DNA of 64,000 bases from Ophiodon elongatus (GCA_016806645.1 JACSYO010000415.1:8440501-8504500), one strand, 5' to 3'. Numbered from the stretch's first letter, positions 38,060 through 50,730 are shown. Numbers and translations: made by a program. The notes: generated by a model not told the origin, from the sequence alone.

Positions 38060-38345
38060 TTCCGAGTTGTATGGTAAATGGCGCTTTTCTAGTCTTCTGA
38101 CCACTCAAAGCGCTTTAACAGTACGTGACACTATTCACCCATTCACACACTGATGGCAGGGGCTACCATGCAAGGTGCCATCAGGACTAACTAACATTTA
38201 CAGATATTCATACACTGCAGGAACAGCCTGCGGGAGCAATTTGGGGTTAAGTGTCTTGTCCATGGACACATCGGCATGGACTAGTGGAGCCAGGGATCGA
38301 ACCGCCGATCCTCTGATTGAAGGCTATAGTCACCCCCCTGGTCTC
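38060..38345 (+). repeat. Interspersed repeat (GGGATCGAACCGCCGATCC family), copy 1
   Basis: ACTATTCACCCATTCACACA, ATGCAAGGTGCCATCAGGAC, GGGAGCAATTTGGGGTTAAG and GGGATCGAACCGCCGATCC follow in order. A second copy lies at 40.93-41.19 kb. The family is common in teleosts. Confidence 0.75.
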
Positions 38346-38639
38346 TATCAGTCAATTGAACACAAAAATATGGTAAAATAGAGTCCTGGTTGAAAAATAC
38401 AGAAGTTACCCTTTTTAAGCAAGATTTTTGTTTTGCCAATCTAGCGGATAAATATGTTGTTTGGTCGACCACTTTGTTCAAGAATGAAATATTTCAACAA
38501 CTAGTGCATGGCCATTTATATAATGGGGAATTTTAAATGTTCATGTTCCCCTCGTTAAGAACTTTAGTGATCCTTGAACTTTTCCTGCAGCGTGATCATC
38601 AGTGAAGCTGTTTGAACCTCGGATGTGACATAAAAGACA

Positions 38640-38900
38640 AAGCATTTACCATTCATGAGGCTTGCAGCCTCAGTCTGCCTGCAATCGGCCCTTTGTTGGG
38701 TCTAATTTGCCACCTGCAGTCGGGCCACGACCGAGGTGGTTAATACCAGGGCCAGGGGTCTTTTCACAGGAGATCTGAGAGAGTGCAAGTGGCCATTCCT
38801 CGGAGCAGATGTTGGGAGCCCGACATCAACAACGCCTAATCACTAATTAGGGAGGAGCTCTGATGAGGCCCTGCTAACAAGAGCCCCAATGGAGGTTTGA
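38640..38900. promoter_or_regulatory. Candidate non-coding regulatory block
   Basis: Dense, unique, GC-balanced sequence ending in CCTAATCACTAATTAGGGAG. It contains no ORF and no repeat signature, unlike its AT-rich flanks. Confidence 0.22.
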
Positions 38901-39899
38901 CTCTGGTGGACTGTGGAAAAAACATAATCATGTGAAAATAATTGGGGGAATTCATGACTGCAGTTGTGCATAAATACTTACATACGCTAACTTTTGCCTT
39001 ATGCTAATCTAACAAAGCAAAATACACTGAAGCTCTAATAAATGGACGGAAGCCCAAGGAAAGAAAACAAAGCTAATGCTTTCCTTTATTTACTTTGAGG
39101 TTGAGTCATGGGTGCAGTGACTGGTGGGGATTTGAACTGTACACGACCCGAGGGTCAATCTCTGTGTTTGTTTGTGTTGGAATATGACTGACTTTGGTCT
39201 GATGATGCATTTGCCCTGTGGACCGTTCGCAATGAGGAAATCAAAAGCGGGAGAGAAAGAGAGGACCAGATGGGAGACTGAGATGAATTGGCCGAGCTAA
39301 CAGGCAGATGTTTATGGGCCATTATTTACAAGCTCTTTAATCTGGGCTATTTCCTCGCCCTTGGCAATGGATAGGTCTATGGGTCATGCTGCCTGAACCT
39401 CTCCACCAGTGGTCATCCATCTCCCTCTCTAAAAGACAGGGGGGGAGAGAGAGAGGGGAGAGGGGGCAGATGTGAAAAATTCAAAGATTGCTTTTCTTTC
39501 ACAAGATGTTTGTCTGTAAAAATGTGAAACTATGGATGATGTTTTTATTCACTGATAATCACACAATTAAACTATTTTTTGTTTTTCATTATGACTGATG
39601 CCGCTCAGCGATATCGCAAATTCTTACTGATGTGTGAAAATATATATATTGTCATTTCTGACCGGATACTAAGAATCATTTGGATATGTCACAGCAAAAG
39701 GAATAATCCTTCAAGAAAGATGGCATTCAGCAAAGGAAGTAAAGGAATAAATAAGGAAAGAGGGAGATGATAGGCTATAAAGGCTGGAGAGAGGGGGATG
39801 ATAAAAGGACAGGGGGAGTGATGAGAGAGAAAGTGATAAGCATGATGAAAAGAGGAAGGATATCACAGGAGAGGGAGAAAGTGCCACAGCCCGACAAGA

Positions 39900-40560
39900 T
39901 GTTGCTTCATTAAAAAGCTTGTCACACTATTTCGCTGTCATCCTTCCCCTACTATTTAGAGCTTTTCCTTCGCTGTGAATACATTCAATTAGAGGAGTCT
40001 GAGTGATGCTTTGACCGTTGGACCAACAGCGTGTCTCTCCTCTATCTCCAGCAGGCAGACTTGCGCCTAATTTTCCCATCTGCTCGATGAATATTAGCCC
40101 AATTGCCGTCTATATCGATTTGTGCTAAGGTTAAAAGCTTGCGAGACCTTGGCTTGAATATGGGTTGCCTGGCAACTGCTCAGTTCGACCCCCTAAACCC
40201 CACCTTGTTCCAGTCTACATGGACAGCTTCATGTGGGATGTGGATGAGGCTGGAGGTGATGGGGGTGGGCAGGTCCGGCCTAGCCAGATAGCAGAAGCCC
40301 GGGCCTTGATTTCCAGCCCCATCAGTGATTAAAAGCTCCCCCTTCTGCCTGACATTGTGACCTTAACCCCCGGACCTCCGTGCTCCAGGGTCACTTAACC
40401 TTGAACCCAATTACAAGATAAGGTTACTTAAGTGTGACCCGCACAGCGCTCCTCACTCAGTTAATAGGACAGGCTCTAGGAGAAAAGGGCCAGCGTGGCT
40501 GATACGCCTCTCGGTTAATTCGCTGGGTTGACAAAGGTCGCGGGCAGCGGCCATAAAGAA
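39900..40560. promoter_or_regulatory. Candidate non-coding regulatory block
   Basis: A long unique stretch with balanced composition (GCCTAATTTTCCC, GATGAATATTAGCCC, TTGCCTGGCAACTG, an X-box-like element). No splice sites or coding frame. Regulatory role is inference. Confidence 0.22.
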
Positions 40561-40825
40561 CGGGATTGCACTTCGATTTCTCATGCAAAGTGAGACTCAG
40601 CAATACGATATCGCGGTGGGAGCCAAAGAGCAGAGGCAGCAGAGCCTGTGTTCTGATAAGATGGTTTCATCGCCATCGCCAGGTGCCATTGCTGAGCCCA
40701 TAGTTTGGTCCAACTATGCAAAAAGCTGCCTCTGCATAGAGTCACTCATTCTAATAACTTCCTATACATCCCTATGGATACACTTTAATGTTTTTGTATG
40801 AGTGTGCTGTTTGAGAAGTTTACTA

Positions 40826-40856
40826 AAAAAGAAAGAAAGAAAGAAAGAACTCTCTA

Positions 40857-40913
<57 letters not shown>
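40826..40913. repeat. (GAAA)n-(CT)n-(TA)n compound microsatellite
   Basis: AAAGAAAGAAAG, then CTCTCTCTCT, then about 40 bases of TA dinucleotide. Confidence 0.95.
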
Positions 40914-40915
<2 letters not shown>

Positions 40916-40924
40916 TTAATGGTC

Positions 40925-41190
40925 TATACCTATATTGCACTTTTCTATTCTTCCGACCACTCAAAGCACTTTCACACTACATGCCATCATTCATTCACAC
41001 TGACTACCATGCAAGGTGCCACCTGCCCATCAGGGCTAAGTAACATTCATACAACATTCACACAGACCTTGGCACAGCTACGGGAGCAATTTGGGGTTAA
41101 GGACACATTGACATGGACTAGTAGAGCCCGGGATCGAACCGTTGATCCTCTGATTGAGGGACGACCCTGCTCTACTACTGATCCACAGTC
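40925..41190 (+). repeat. Interspersed repeat (GGGATCGAACCG family), copy 2
   Basis: Same blocks as the 38.1 kb copy: CACTCAAAGCACTTTCACAC, ATGCAAGGTGCCACCTG, GGGAGCAATTTGGGGTTAAG, GGGATCGAACCGTTGATCC, and CTCTACTACTGATCCACAG. It is flanked by TA microsatellites on both sides. Confidence 0.75.
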
Positions 41191-41193
41191 GCC

Positions 41194-41195
<2 letters not shown>

Positions 41196-41251
<56 letters not shown>

Positions 41252-41436
41252 CATACATATACACACATACGTACATATATATACACATACATACATATAA
41301 ATATAGACATATGGATATATGTATATATACACACATATGTATCTATACACACATACGTACAGTATACATACATATATACATACATATACATACATACATA
41401 TGTACATACATATACATACATACCTAGATATATTTA
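41196..41436. repeat. (TA)n and (ATAC)n degenerate microsatellite
   Basis: About 50 bases of TA dinucleotide grade into TACATACATA/CATATACACA. Tyr/Ile-rich ORFs on both strands are artefacts. Confidence 0.95.
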
Positions 41437-41737
41437 ATATAATGTACATGAAATGCTAACCCCTTAGCCTCTACTCCACACTAACTTGTCCATTGTTTAA
41501 AAAGTATTTCTTATTTAAATTGAGCCATTAATTCCCTGATTTTAAATGGTAAATGTTAATTGTGAACAAGCAAATTACCCGGGATTAGTTAATAATAAAA
41601 CACAAAATCAAAGCATTATCAGTTGAAAAATGAATACATATTTTTACATTAACTACCATTAACTCGTGTATGTATAGTAGACATATTCTTCATGGACTAT
41701 ATCGTGTTTTAGAATATACAGTAAAGCCACGTATGCT

Positions 41738-42238
41738 GTGTATTATCTCTTCATATGCTTACAAACTAGTCAGACAGAGAAACATATTGAGTCGAGGCGT
41801 CTCTGCTTAACTAAGCCAATAACGTGTGACTGGTTTGTTTTGTCCTGTGTCACGTCCTGGCTGTATCATGTGGTAAACTCTTACCCTGCCTCTAACCCCC
41901 TCGATCTGGCATTATCCCTCTTGGATCAAAGCCAATGGGCTGGCTTAACAAGCTGGGCCACATCCGAGCAGACAGGCATGGGGATTGAAGGGTTGAGGGG
42001 TGAGCACAGCAAGCAAACACGCATTGTATATCATGGCAAAGCCTGCTGTGGCATTGGCTGTGATTTGGTGAAGCCGAAACAACAGTTCACTTTAGTACTT
42101 ACTGTAGCAGTGGCTTATGGAGTCGTTCTTCTACTGGGGGGTTTCCTCTTCAACCACAAAGTTGGGGATAGAATTCACCCCAAGAGGAACCGAGTGGAGG
42201 TCATTCTGTCCAAAAAAGAAGAAAAGAAAAGCTCGTAA
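41738..42238 (+). CDS. Orphan 166-codon ORF with one predicted membrane segment
   Basis: The longest non-repetitive intact ORF of the right half. Near its C-terminus it has a hydrophobic run (FTLVLTVAVAYGVVLLLGGF) followed by basic residues (HPKRNRVEVILSKKEEKK), like a small single-pass membrane protein. The upstream part contains WCxx-free, mixed sequence with GKACCGIGCD. No family is recognised, no clear Kozak context or promoter is seen, and codon use is ordinary for the local base composition. It may be chance. Confidence 0.18.
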   Translation: MYYLFICLQTSQTEKHIESRRLCLTKPITCDWFVLSCVTSWLYHVVNSYPASNPLDLALSLLDQSQWAGLTSWATSEQTGMGIEGLRGEHSKQTRIVYHGKACCGIGCDLVKPKQQFTLVLTVAVAYGVVLLLGGFLFNHKVGDRIHPKRNRVEVILSKKEEKKSS

Positions 42239-42811
42239 AACATCAGGAAATTGATAGTTAATCTTCAAAAGTTATTCATTCAAATGAAGTTAATTAATTT
42301 ATCTGATATACAGGCTAAAACATCTGGTCAATTAAAATAATTCAACCATTTATTTGAGATATTTTAGAACCAAATTCTTAATAAAGCCTTACCTTCCTTC
42401 TGCTTTGTTCTTTGCGAGTACTATTTGGCCGAACTGTCAGGTCAGGTCAGGAAACAGCTGCTTAGAAATAATAAAGCTGGTCATTGTAAAAAAAACAAGC
42501 AATTAGTTATACAGTGCATTTGCCAGACAGACTGTATTAAAATCAGCAGATTAACTTTGTTAAATGGATAAATGTGAAAACATGAAAGCTTGGGCTATTC
42601 AGTGTAAAGTCAGCCTTTTATTTATAACAAGAACAACTTATACTATTACAGTTTTAATTAATAGCAAAGTGAAAGGAAGAAGAATAGAATCAGTGTGTTA
42701 GGCAACATGCAACTCGAAGGAATTTAATGTGATTTGCTGTATTTGGTTTTAATCTGGTCAGTCAGGTCAGATCGGCCACTTTTCGTGGCACCGCTCACAA
42801 ATAAGGCTCAC

Positions 42812-42879
42812 CGATCAAGCCCCGACACTCTCGCCACCACTTTGTTTGAGGTCAGCTGCTGAAATAGGTCATCGTTTTC
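42812..42879 (-). other. Exon-like block on the minus strand
   Basis: Acceptor CTCTCATTACAG (to 42880) followed by a phase-0 frame ENDDLFQQLTSNKVVARVSG, ending at donor GATCG|GTGAGC (42812/42811). Only phase 0 is open. If the donor is unused, the frame stops at TGA, 42808-42810. It could be an internal or last exon of a long minus-strand gene. No neighbour exon in matching phase was found. Confidence 0.35.
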
Positions 42880-43476
42880 CTGTAATGAGAGACAAAGGAG
42901 GTTTCTGATAAAATATTTGCAGCCATAACGGTCATCAGACTCACGGCACACGCTAGTCATGCAGAAAAGGACTGTATGTCCTCATCAAAATTCCAATCAT
43001 AAAAACCAAAACAAAAGCTTTCAGGTCCATTTATATGATGCGGATAAATGACCTGAAAAAAAGGAAAAAGAAAAGGATTAATGTTGAGTCAATTCAAGCC
43101 AACAAATCAAGTTTCAGTGACAAGATGTTTGCTTTATGTGCTGAAAAAAGGGCAAATCAGAAGGAAACCATATTAGGATAAGCTCACTCAATTTAACAAA
43201 CTATTTCTGCAACAGGCAGTGAAGGACTTTCCGCACATATTTTCACTCATGGACAATACTTTTTCTTCCCTCAGCATTTGTTTGACCTAAGCTACAATAT
43301 TAAAAGAATGTTGGAATATAGATAAATATATGAGTCTTGTTTTTGTAGATTTTTGTTTGCCACCTGAGTGAATCCCAACCCGGGTCAAACAGGGGGCAAA
43401 AGATCAGCTGAGAGAAAACAGAGAGGGGAAGAATCTGTGTAAAATAGAGAGCTGTATATAAAGAAAGGGAGAGTGA

Positions 43477-43479
<3 letters not shown>

Positions 43480-43519
<40 letters not shown>
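43480..43519. repeat. (GT)n microsatellite
   Basis: Uninterrupted GT dinucleotide of about 40 bases followed by GAGTGTGAGTG. Confidence 0.95.
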
Positions 43520-43521
<2 letters not shown>

Positions 43522-43727
43522 TGTGAGTGGGAGTATGGGGGGTTAGTATTAGAGAATAAGAGCAGAGAGAGAGAGAGGGAGAATAAGGCTGCTCTAACAG
43601 TGGCCCGCTGACCGCCAGTTGAACCTCTCTCTGAACTAAAGATGAACTCTAAACTTGAGGATCTTTGGTCACGGATCTCCCTGGAAGCTACAAACCGCGG
43701 CAGCTAGCACACAGGATGATGCTTTCT

Positions 43728-43838
<111 letters not shown>

Positions 43839-44639
43839 CTCACCAATGTTACAAGCAGATAATTCCATCATCACTGTGGCGTAAACAAGTCCACTCATTC
43901 TACTGGTGTGAAATTGGCAAACACACAAAAGCACAAAAACACATGCACACACTGACACAAACACAGACACAGATACACACACACACACTAAACCTCTGAA
44001 CATGTATCTTCACCTTGCGCTTGACCTTTATCATGAGCACATGCTAATCCAAAGAGCTTTGCATTCATGGAGAAAAGTAACAAGCAGAAGCTAAAGGTGT
44101 GCCATGTACAAGCACAAAAATACACACACACACACACGCTTTTGTGCGTACAACAAAACACACCACCAGACATGTCAGAGGTTGCGGTGGCTCTTTAGCT
44201 ACCCCCACCGTGGCACACCCAGGAGGGCACAGCAGAATGCGCTGTGGGGTCACGGACCGGTCACCACAACGCACAATGATCGCGGTTCGGTGTTGTGCTC
44301 AGCTGACTGACAGACAGAAGAGGGAGGGTGGTGGGACGATGGCTGAGGTTAGAGCAAAAATTAAAACAGGGGTATCTACTGTTTTTCTCTGCATTAAAAT
44401 CTAGAATTTACATGGCTCTTGTTCATTTGAAGAAGACACAGCCATGTTTTTTTTTTTTTTTTTGTGAGGAGATCTTTCAAAGCTCTACCCAGACCCCCTG
44501 TCAGGCCACTCCCAGGCTGTCAGGTCTGGTTTAGCACTGATTTAAAATGTCAACATGTCACAACAAAGCGCATACACTTACCAGATCCACACTGTCCTTC
44601 CAATCCCAGATTCAGATTTCACTTTTTTCAACTGTTTAT

Positions 44640-45170
44640 TTCTATTATTTCATTCCTAAAATATTGGTGAGCTGTCCCAAATCTGATTGGATGAAAGTTC
44701 AGACGAGTGAAAGATGACGGGTGGGGCAGTTTGTGATCAGATTAAAATTTAAGATGCTAATCACAGACAATGCACAACATAAAATGTAATGTGTCCGCAG
44801 TAATACTACATCCCCCTTTCCACAATATTCAGATTGAGGTGCTATATTTGCACCTTAATAACGATACAGTACTTCCCCATTACACAATAAATGCATTAAA
44901 AATAAATAATCTGTTAATATCAATAATTTAAATAAAAAATAAATGTGTGAAAATGGAATTCCTGTAATATACAGAGCTGTGCTCTGCTCCTTTTGTTTGA
45001 CAGACTTCACACAAGAAATATTTCATGGCAACAGAAACACATTAAACGTCTCGTCTTATGGGACAAAACTACCCGCTCCCCCCTCCTCTTTGAGCTGTGG
45101 AGTAACCCGAGTTTTACATTCAGCTGGCTGGTGAAATGAAAACTTCTCTCTGATGACTTATTCATAACCC
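44640..45170. other. Gene-free stretch
   Basis: AT-rich; no repeat family or gene recognised. A donor-like CTG|GTAAGTG on the minus strand near 44580 follows a short open frame without a good acceptor. Confidence 0.4.
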
Positions 45171-45174
45171 ACAG

Positions 45175-48100
45175 GTACAATGCAAGGCAGAAAAGGGCCA
45201 GGAGAGGAAGTCTGTATTTCTACAAATGGACCTTAAAAGGAAATGGTAAGTCAGATGTCAGAGTGAAAGGATTTTTAACCTTTATCCTGAGAGCAGCTTT
45301 CTGAGCATGCATGCTCATTATCATTTACCGCCGTACCTCACGGTTATACTTCTACACACATTCACTCCAGGGAGCTGCTCACTACAACCTCAGCCTATAA
45401 CTGCAGGCTGCTGAGCCGCTCCAGCCAGGCAGCTGGGGGTCAAGGGCATCTCGACGGTGCTTGTTGAGGGGCAGATTGGCATCTTAGTTATACAAACATT
45501 TCTCAGAGTTTCTCCGGAGGCAGAAATTATGTCCCTGGTTGAGTTAAATCACAAAGCGCAAAGGCAAGGAAGGCATGTTTATTTGTGGAGCAACTTTCAG
45601 CAATATTCAAGCTGCTTTTCATGAAATATGAGTAGGCATTAAGACAAGATATACAAGAAATACAAGGTGATTAAGAGTGCTATAAATATAATAAAAAAAT
45701 AGAATGCAGTGAGAAATATTGGTTCCAAGTTTAGTTTGTGATAAAAGGCAGTGGCAGATAGAACAGGTTTAACCTTTGGAGCAGAGTCAAGACTCAAGTT
45801 TACTGTGTGAGTTTGTTTTAGATAAGTGGCGCAGTTAAGAGCAAGGCCAGCGGTTTGCTGGTTTAATTTTGTGCAACGTATATGAGAGCTGACATTAAAA
45901 ATAATTCACAACATTTCTTCAATAAAGACCACGCAGGCGTTTAAACATAGACTGGGTATGAGAAGTGGACGTAGTCACGGTGATATCACCCGTAGGTTTG
46001 TGGACTACCGGTCTGAAGCCTTGAGTTCGGCAATTTGGCCATCGCCACTTGAGTGGGTGGAGCTAAGAACAACCAAATGAGACAAATAAGACATTTTTAG
46101 GCGACCAAAATTGTACAGTTAATTGTCACTAAAAATCCACTGTGAATGGGTTAAGACAAAAACACGGACAACTCCAGGACCGGTCAACGCAGTGGTAGCG
46201 ACCTGTCAATCACAAGCTAGCCACGCCCTAAAGCCTACCCTGCTTTATGGTCTATTTTACACTAAACAGGACCATAAGAAGATTTGAAACTAGAGATTGA
46301 CACCATAAACTCATGCTTACAATGTTTACTGAGGTAATAAATCAAGTGAGAAGTAGAGTCATTTTCTCATAGACTTCTATACAACCAGATGAGTCGCCCC
46401 CTGATGGCCAGTAGAAAGAATACAACTTTAAGGCACTTCAGTATTGGCTTCACTTTTTCTAACTGGAGGTTGCTGCCTGCCTTAAACCAGCTGGGGACCA
46501 TTTAATCTCATCTGAGAATTTAGCAATGTATACATGACTCAGTGATATACTGTGTGATAATATTACACATTGGTTTTCTTTCAAACTTCTAACACTGCTC
46601 ATCTATATTAGTTGTTTTTTAATCTATAAACTGTGATTGGAATTATATTATTTTTCCTCTTTTTGCTTGAAACTGGTAGGTGAATGATTTTCTATTTTAT
46701 TATTGGCAGCATCGTTAAATCCAGAAGACAATGGAAAGGGCACAGAAGTCATTGTGACACTTCAGTGATGTGTTGACAGCCGTGTGTTAATGTTGTGTGA
46801 CAGCATTGCTTTTAAAAGCCACAAGCCGCTTGTGTGTTAAGGTAAATCTGTTTTGCTAAATTTATATAGTATTGATTTTAAAATACTGTTTATAAAGACT
46901 CAACACTCATCAGAATCAATGTGGGGAAACACCTCAACGTCTTTTAGCCCAAATCTGTAGCTTCTTATTTGGGCTGAAAGCTTACGGACTGTTGTATGGC
47001 CGTCTACATCACATGTCTTAGCTGACAAATTGCATCAGCTGATCAAAGGCTGGCCTGTCAAAGCTCACAGAAACAATGTGTGAATTCAGGTTTAAGCTCT
47101 TTGAAGCTCTTTTGAAAAGAATGGAAGGAGCTGGACAGGACTGAACTGGATCAACACTGCTGTGAATACTAGGCAGCTTTTCGCTAAGTCCATAATTGAC
47201 TAGAGACAGCAATAACATATTAATAACAATACAAACAAACCTTCATCCAGTTTCTTAACCTAGTACTACTGCTACTACAATTAAAATGATATATTTAAAA
47301 GGACAACAGTGATCCATCAGGATAGCTTTCAATTTAAAGGTTCCTTTCTAATGGAATTTCCTACCAAAATAAAGACTGTCTATTTTGTATCTGTGTATTG
47401 TAGTCTGTTTATGATGAGCCATATGCAGGGTAAGGCAAGTCTATTTGTAAAGGACACAGAGGCAATTAAAAGTGCTTTACATGAGGTTAAAAAATGCATT
47501 AGCACATCTAAAGACCTTCACACACTGGGGAGATGAAACTATTTATACCAGCAGGCATGCAAATTTGCTCAGACAGTTTTTCAATAAAAGGTTCCAATAG
47601 ATTTGTGCAGGCAGACGACCAACTATACTATCCAATTGACCGAGAGCAGTCTCTGGCAGTCTGCCAATTAAAATAGTATTAATTATAATTACATATAAAA
47701 TAAATGACTAGAAATAGAAATACAGTGTGGTTAAAATGCAGTAATACATTTGCCCCTTATTCAATAATGGAAATAATGTGCAATTAAAACAATCAAAGGC
47801 ACACATTTTTAATTCATAATTCACAATAGGACAGACAGACATGTGTATCTTTGTCCCGCTGAAAAATTTATAAAACAAATGCTGTATACTGTGAATACTG
47901 TATATCCAGACAACATATGAATTTGAGTCCTCAAGGTGAGGAGAAGCTTAAGAGCAATGTTTGTCAACATTACTCTTAAGCTTCTTATAGAGGTTACTGA
48001 GAGGTTACCGGTGGTCTGTATCTTTCCCTTTAATGACACTGCTGTTTTTCTGGAGACTGACAGCATTACTCAGTAACATGAACATAATTATATTTTCATT

Positions 48101-48246
48101 TCAGATACATGCTGGTGGTTATTAAGACGGCCGTGTGGGATAAAAAGAGAATTTTGGATTGATCCCCGGTTATTTCGTAACTCTGCATTTAAGCTGTTGT
48201 CCTGTAAGGTCACACAGGGTGTCAGCCAGAGGTCATGGGGACACTA

Positions 48247-48304
<58 letters not shown>

Positions 48305-49351
48305 ACACATGGACCACATGCGGGTGTCCAGCCTGGAGGGCTTCACAGAGTTCTGCCAGAACTAGTTGTGTTACTTGTGTTACCACACACATCGTATGTG
48401 AAAAGGTCACAGAGCCGTCCCTGGAGGGATGGCTGGGAGACCCTGTGTTGTTCATGAACTGACATTGTGTCCCACTTCCTTAATATATACTAACACTATA
48501 AATGTGTTTTTGAAGTTTGCATAAGAAATGAACAAGTTGTAACACTGTGTTAATGCCTCCAAAGAATAGGAAAAAGAAAGTCTGAAAAAGATTGTTGAGC
48601 AGATTTTTGTTCGCTGTGTTAAGTTGAAAACTGTTGAAAGCGTAATGTCCATGGTGAGTTGCATTATGTCCATGAACATAAGAATGTCCTACATTAGTGG
48701 TTCCCAGATTTTTTTTGCGTGTGATCTCTTGAAATAAAGCAATATCTACTTGTGACCCCTCCTCACTGTCTCACATCGGCTGTGAACGTTTCACAATGGA
48801 ATTTCATTCTTTACTTTATTTTTAGAGGCCAAAAGAGATACATTTCCTCCAGTAAAAATAATCCTACTTTGTTTAGTAGACTTTTTTTTCCATTCCTTTC
48901 CCCGGTGATTATCTCACGATCTCTCAGATTTATCCTGCGACCCTTTTTTTCGAGATGCTGACACCCAGTTTTGGATATATACAAGCAGCTCTACATGCTT
49001 GTATATATTTTTGAAGAATACTTATTTAGTCCACTGTGAAAGTACAATTTAATACTTCATTCAGTGCCAATTTGTTATGACTCCTCTTTGAAAGTTTCCC
49101 CCGTGTGATGTAATAATGATTCATTATCTGACTGATTTATCTCTTTCGCTGAATTAAATATTTTAGGGTCTTTTTTTCCCAAAACAAGCAGCACAAAAGG
49201 GATGAGTAAGAAAAATATCTCTTTTCATTCTGTCTTTTAGGTCCTTGGTCCTGGTATCCTTGGTTTGTCTTTTGACTGAATCGGGACAAACAGCTTTCCC
49301 AAAAAGCCAGAAAAAAGAAAATTCTTTCTATTAATTCTCGTCCATGACATG
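45175..49351 (+). CDS. Candidate two-exon transcript encoding a short secreted peptide
   Basis: Exon 1 (45175-45245) has acceptor ATAACCCACAG and donor AAATG|GTAAGT. Exon 2 (49241-49351) has acceptor TTCTGTCTTTTAG and donor GACATG|GTAAGT. An ATG at 45226 reads MDLKRK; the splice completes a tryptophan, and exon 2 continues SLVLVSLVCLLTESGQTAFP, then KSQKKENSFY and a TAA. The 37-residue product has a basic start, a hydrophobic core and a plausible signal-peptidase site after GQTA. The stop lies before the exon 2 donor, so it would be an uORF-like or peptide-coding transcript, or a non-coding RNA with a chance frame. The exon 2 donor follows an ATG (ATGACATG). Confidence 0.3.
45960..46490. repeat. 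Interspersed repeat (GACTTCTATACAACCAGA family)
   Basis: Contains CTACCGGTCTGAAGCCTTGA, ATAGACTTCTATACAACCAG, AGTCGCCCCCTGATGGCC and TATTGGCTTCACTTTTTC. I recognise the right half as a high-copy percomorph sequence. No ORF. Confidence 0.6.
46500..47940. other. Gene-free stretch
   Basis: AT-rich with only short ORFs; no motif or repeat family recognised. Confidence 0.45.
47943..47984. repeat. 19-bp near-perfect hairpin
   Basis: GAAGCTTAAGAGCAATGTT (47943-47961) pairs with AACATTACTCTTAAGCTTC (47966-47984), one mismatch, 4-base loop TGTC. Confidence 0.85.
48250..48303. repeat. (GT)n microsatellite
   Basis: About 54 bases of uninterrupted GT dinucleotide. Confidence 0.95.
48690..48978. repeat. 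Interspersed repeat with hAT-like ends
   Basis: Left end AGTGGTTCCCAGATTTTTTT, then CTTGTGACCCCTCC; a right part with CCTGCGACCC and a terminal ACCCAGTTTTGG. This looks like the widespread CAGTGGTTCCCAA non-autonomous hAT family. Confidence 0.5.
48975..49008. repeat. 13-bp perfect hairpin
   Basis: ATATATACAAGCA (48975-48987) and its reverse complement (48996-49008), with an 8-base loop GCTCTACA. It directly adjoins the right end of the hAT-like repeat. Confidence 0.8.
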
Positions 49352-49359
49352 GTAAGTAT

Positions 49360-50730
49360 GACTTTTGACATTTTTATTTTTTTAATTCAACTCTTTTCTT
49401 TTTTACATTTTAGTGCAGCTAGATTTTGTGTTGATGGCAATGACCTAGGTGTGAACTTTGAGGATAAGTCCAAGTAAATTGGCCAGACGTGAGCCAAGTC
49501 CTTGTCAATAGCCCTTGATAAACCTAGGTCCCGTAATGTAAAGAGGATTAGTCTATGTCTGGGAAATCATGTCTCTATCTCTCGATGATGGATTTTGAAC
49601 AGATCATGCTGAACTACTAGAGAGCTAGAACAAAATGTTACGGGCTTTACACTGCTAAATCTCCCTTAACTGATGCCTCACTCCAACACTATTAGCAATT
49701 CCATTACGGTCAGTGTGCCCTGAGGTCATGACAGGTGGTGGTGTCCCACGACAGTGGGAACAACTGCCATGGAGACCAGGCAGTGGACTCCCAGGCCGGG
49801 TGTAGACTGACAGGTGGTCAGTTGGGGGTGGGGGAGGCTGGTGTCAGCGTCACCAATCATGACCTGGGATGGGGTTTCACCCCTAGGGCCAAATGGAGGT
49901 CAGTGTTTCCAGGTCAAGCTACATTTTTTCTTTTCATTGCATGTGTATTATTTGGTTAATATCATTTCTAAACTTGATTCTAACCACATGGACGTTTAAG
50001 TGTCCTGGTTTTTAATCACTTTTATACTCTTTTGTGTTTTTCGTGTATGGCATGTGTGGTTTCATTTGAATTGATCTCCTTGTCAGTGTATCATTTCTGA
50101 TTCTGATTACCTTCCTCTCAGATTTGACAGTGGAACAAACATTAATTCCCCTTATCAAGTTATAGAATAAGTTGGACAAGGTAGACACACTTGCTGTCCT
50201 GGCAAAGTAAAAAAAAAATCCAATGTCATTTTTTATGCGTGTTCTGCATTAATGCATGAATTTTAGATGTTTTTAATCTCTATCAGAGGGAAAGGACCGG
50301 AGTCAATGTCACAAGGGATAAAACTATAATGATCAGAATGTTTGAACAAAAGTCAGTATTGCTTTCTGTGTCTATTGTAAACAAATATCACGTTCAAAGC
50401 TCCACAAAGGTGTGATTAAAGGTACCGTGGGGAGTTTTTGACCACTAATAGTATTTTTAGTGTTTGTATTATGTACGTACATGCAAATGCCCTAGCACAA
50501 TATGATTCACATTATTTTACTCTACTCCACTGACTAACGATGCACCAACGAAAGAGGTGCAGATGAAGAGCAAGCAAACATGGATGTAAATAATCCAGAA
50601 TTTTAAATATATCTAAAAATAGACTTTGCAAATGATTTCTGAAAATGTGTCCCAGTTTATTTCCTGTTGCAGTTGAATTTTAATGACATCAGCTGACAGG
50701 AAGTAAACATGGACCCAAGCTGTTACCAAC
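49360..50730. other. Gene-free stretch
   Basis: Includes a G-rich segment (49725-49900) with minor ORFs that lack motifs. Nothing further recognised. Confidence 0.45.

Noticed and set aside
41047..41449. Tyr/Ile/Val-rich ORFs on both strands
   Set aside because: Products of the TA/ATAC microsatellite and the adjoining interspersed repeat.
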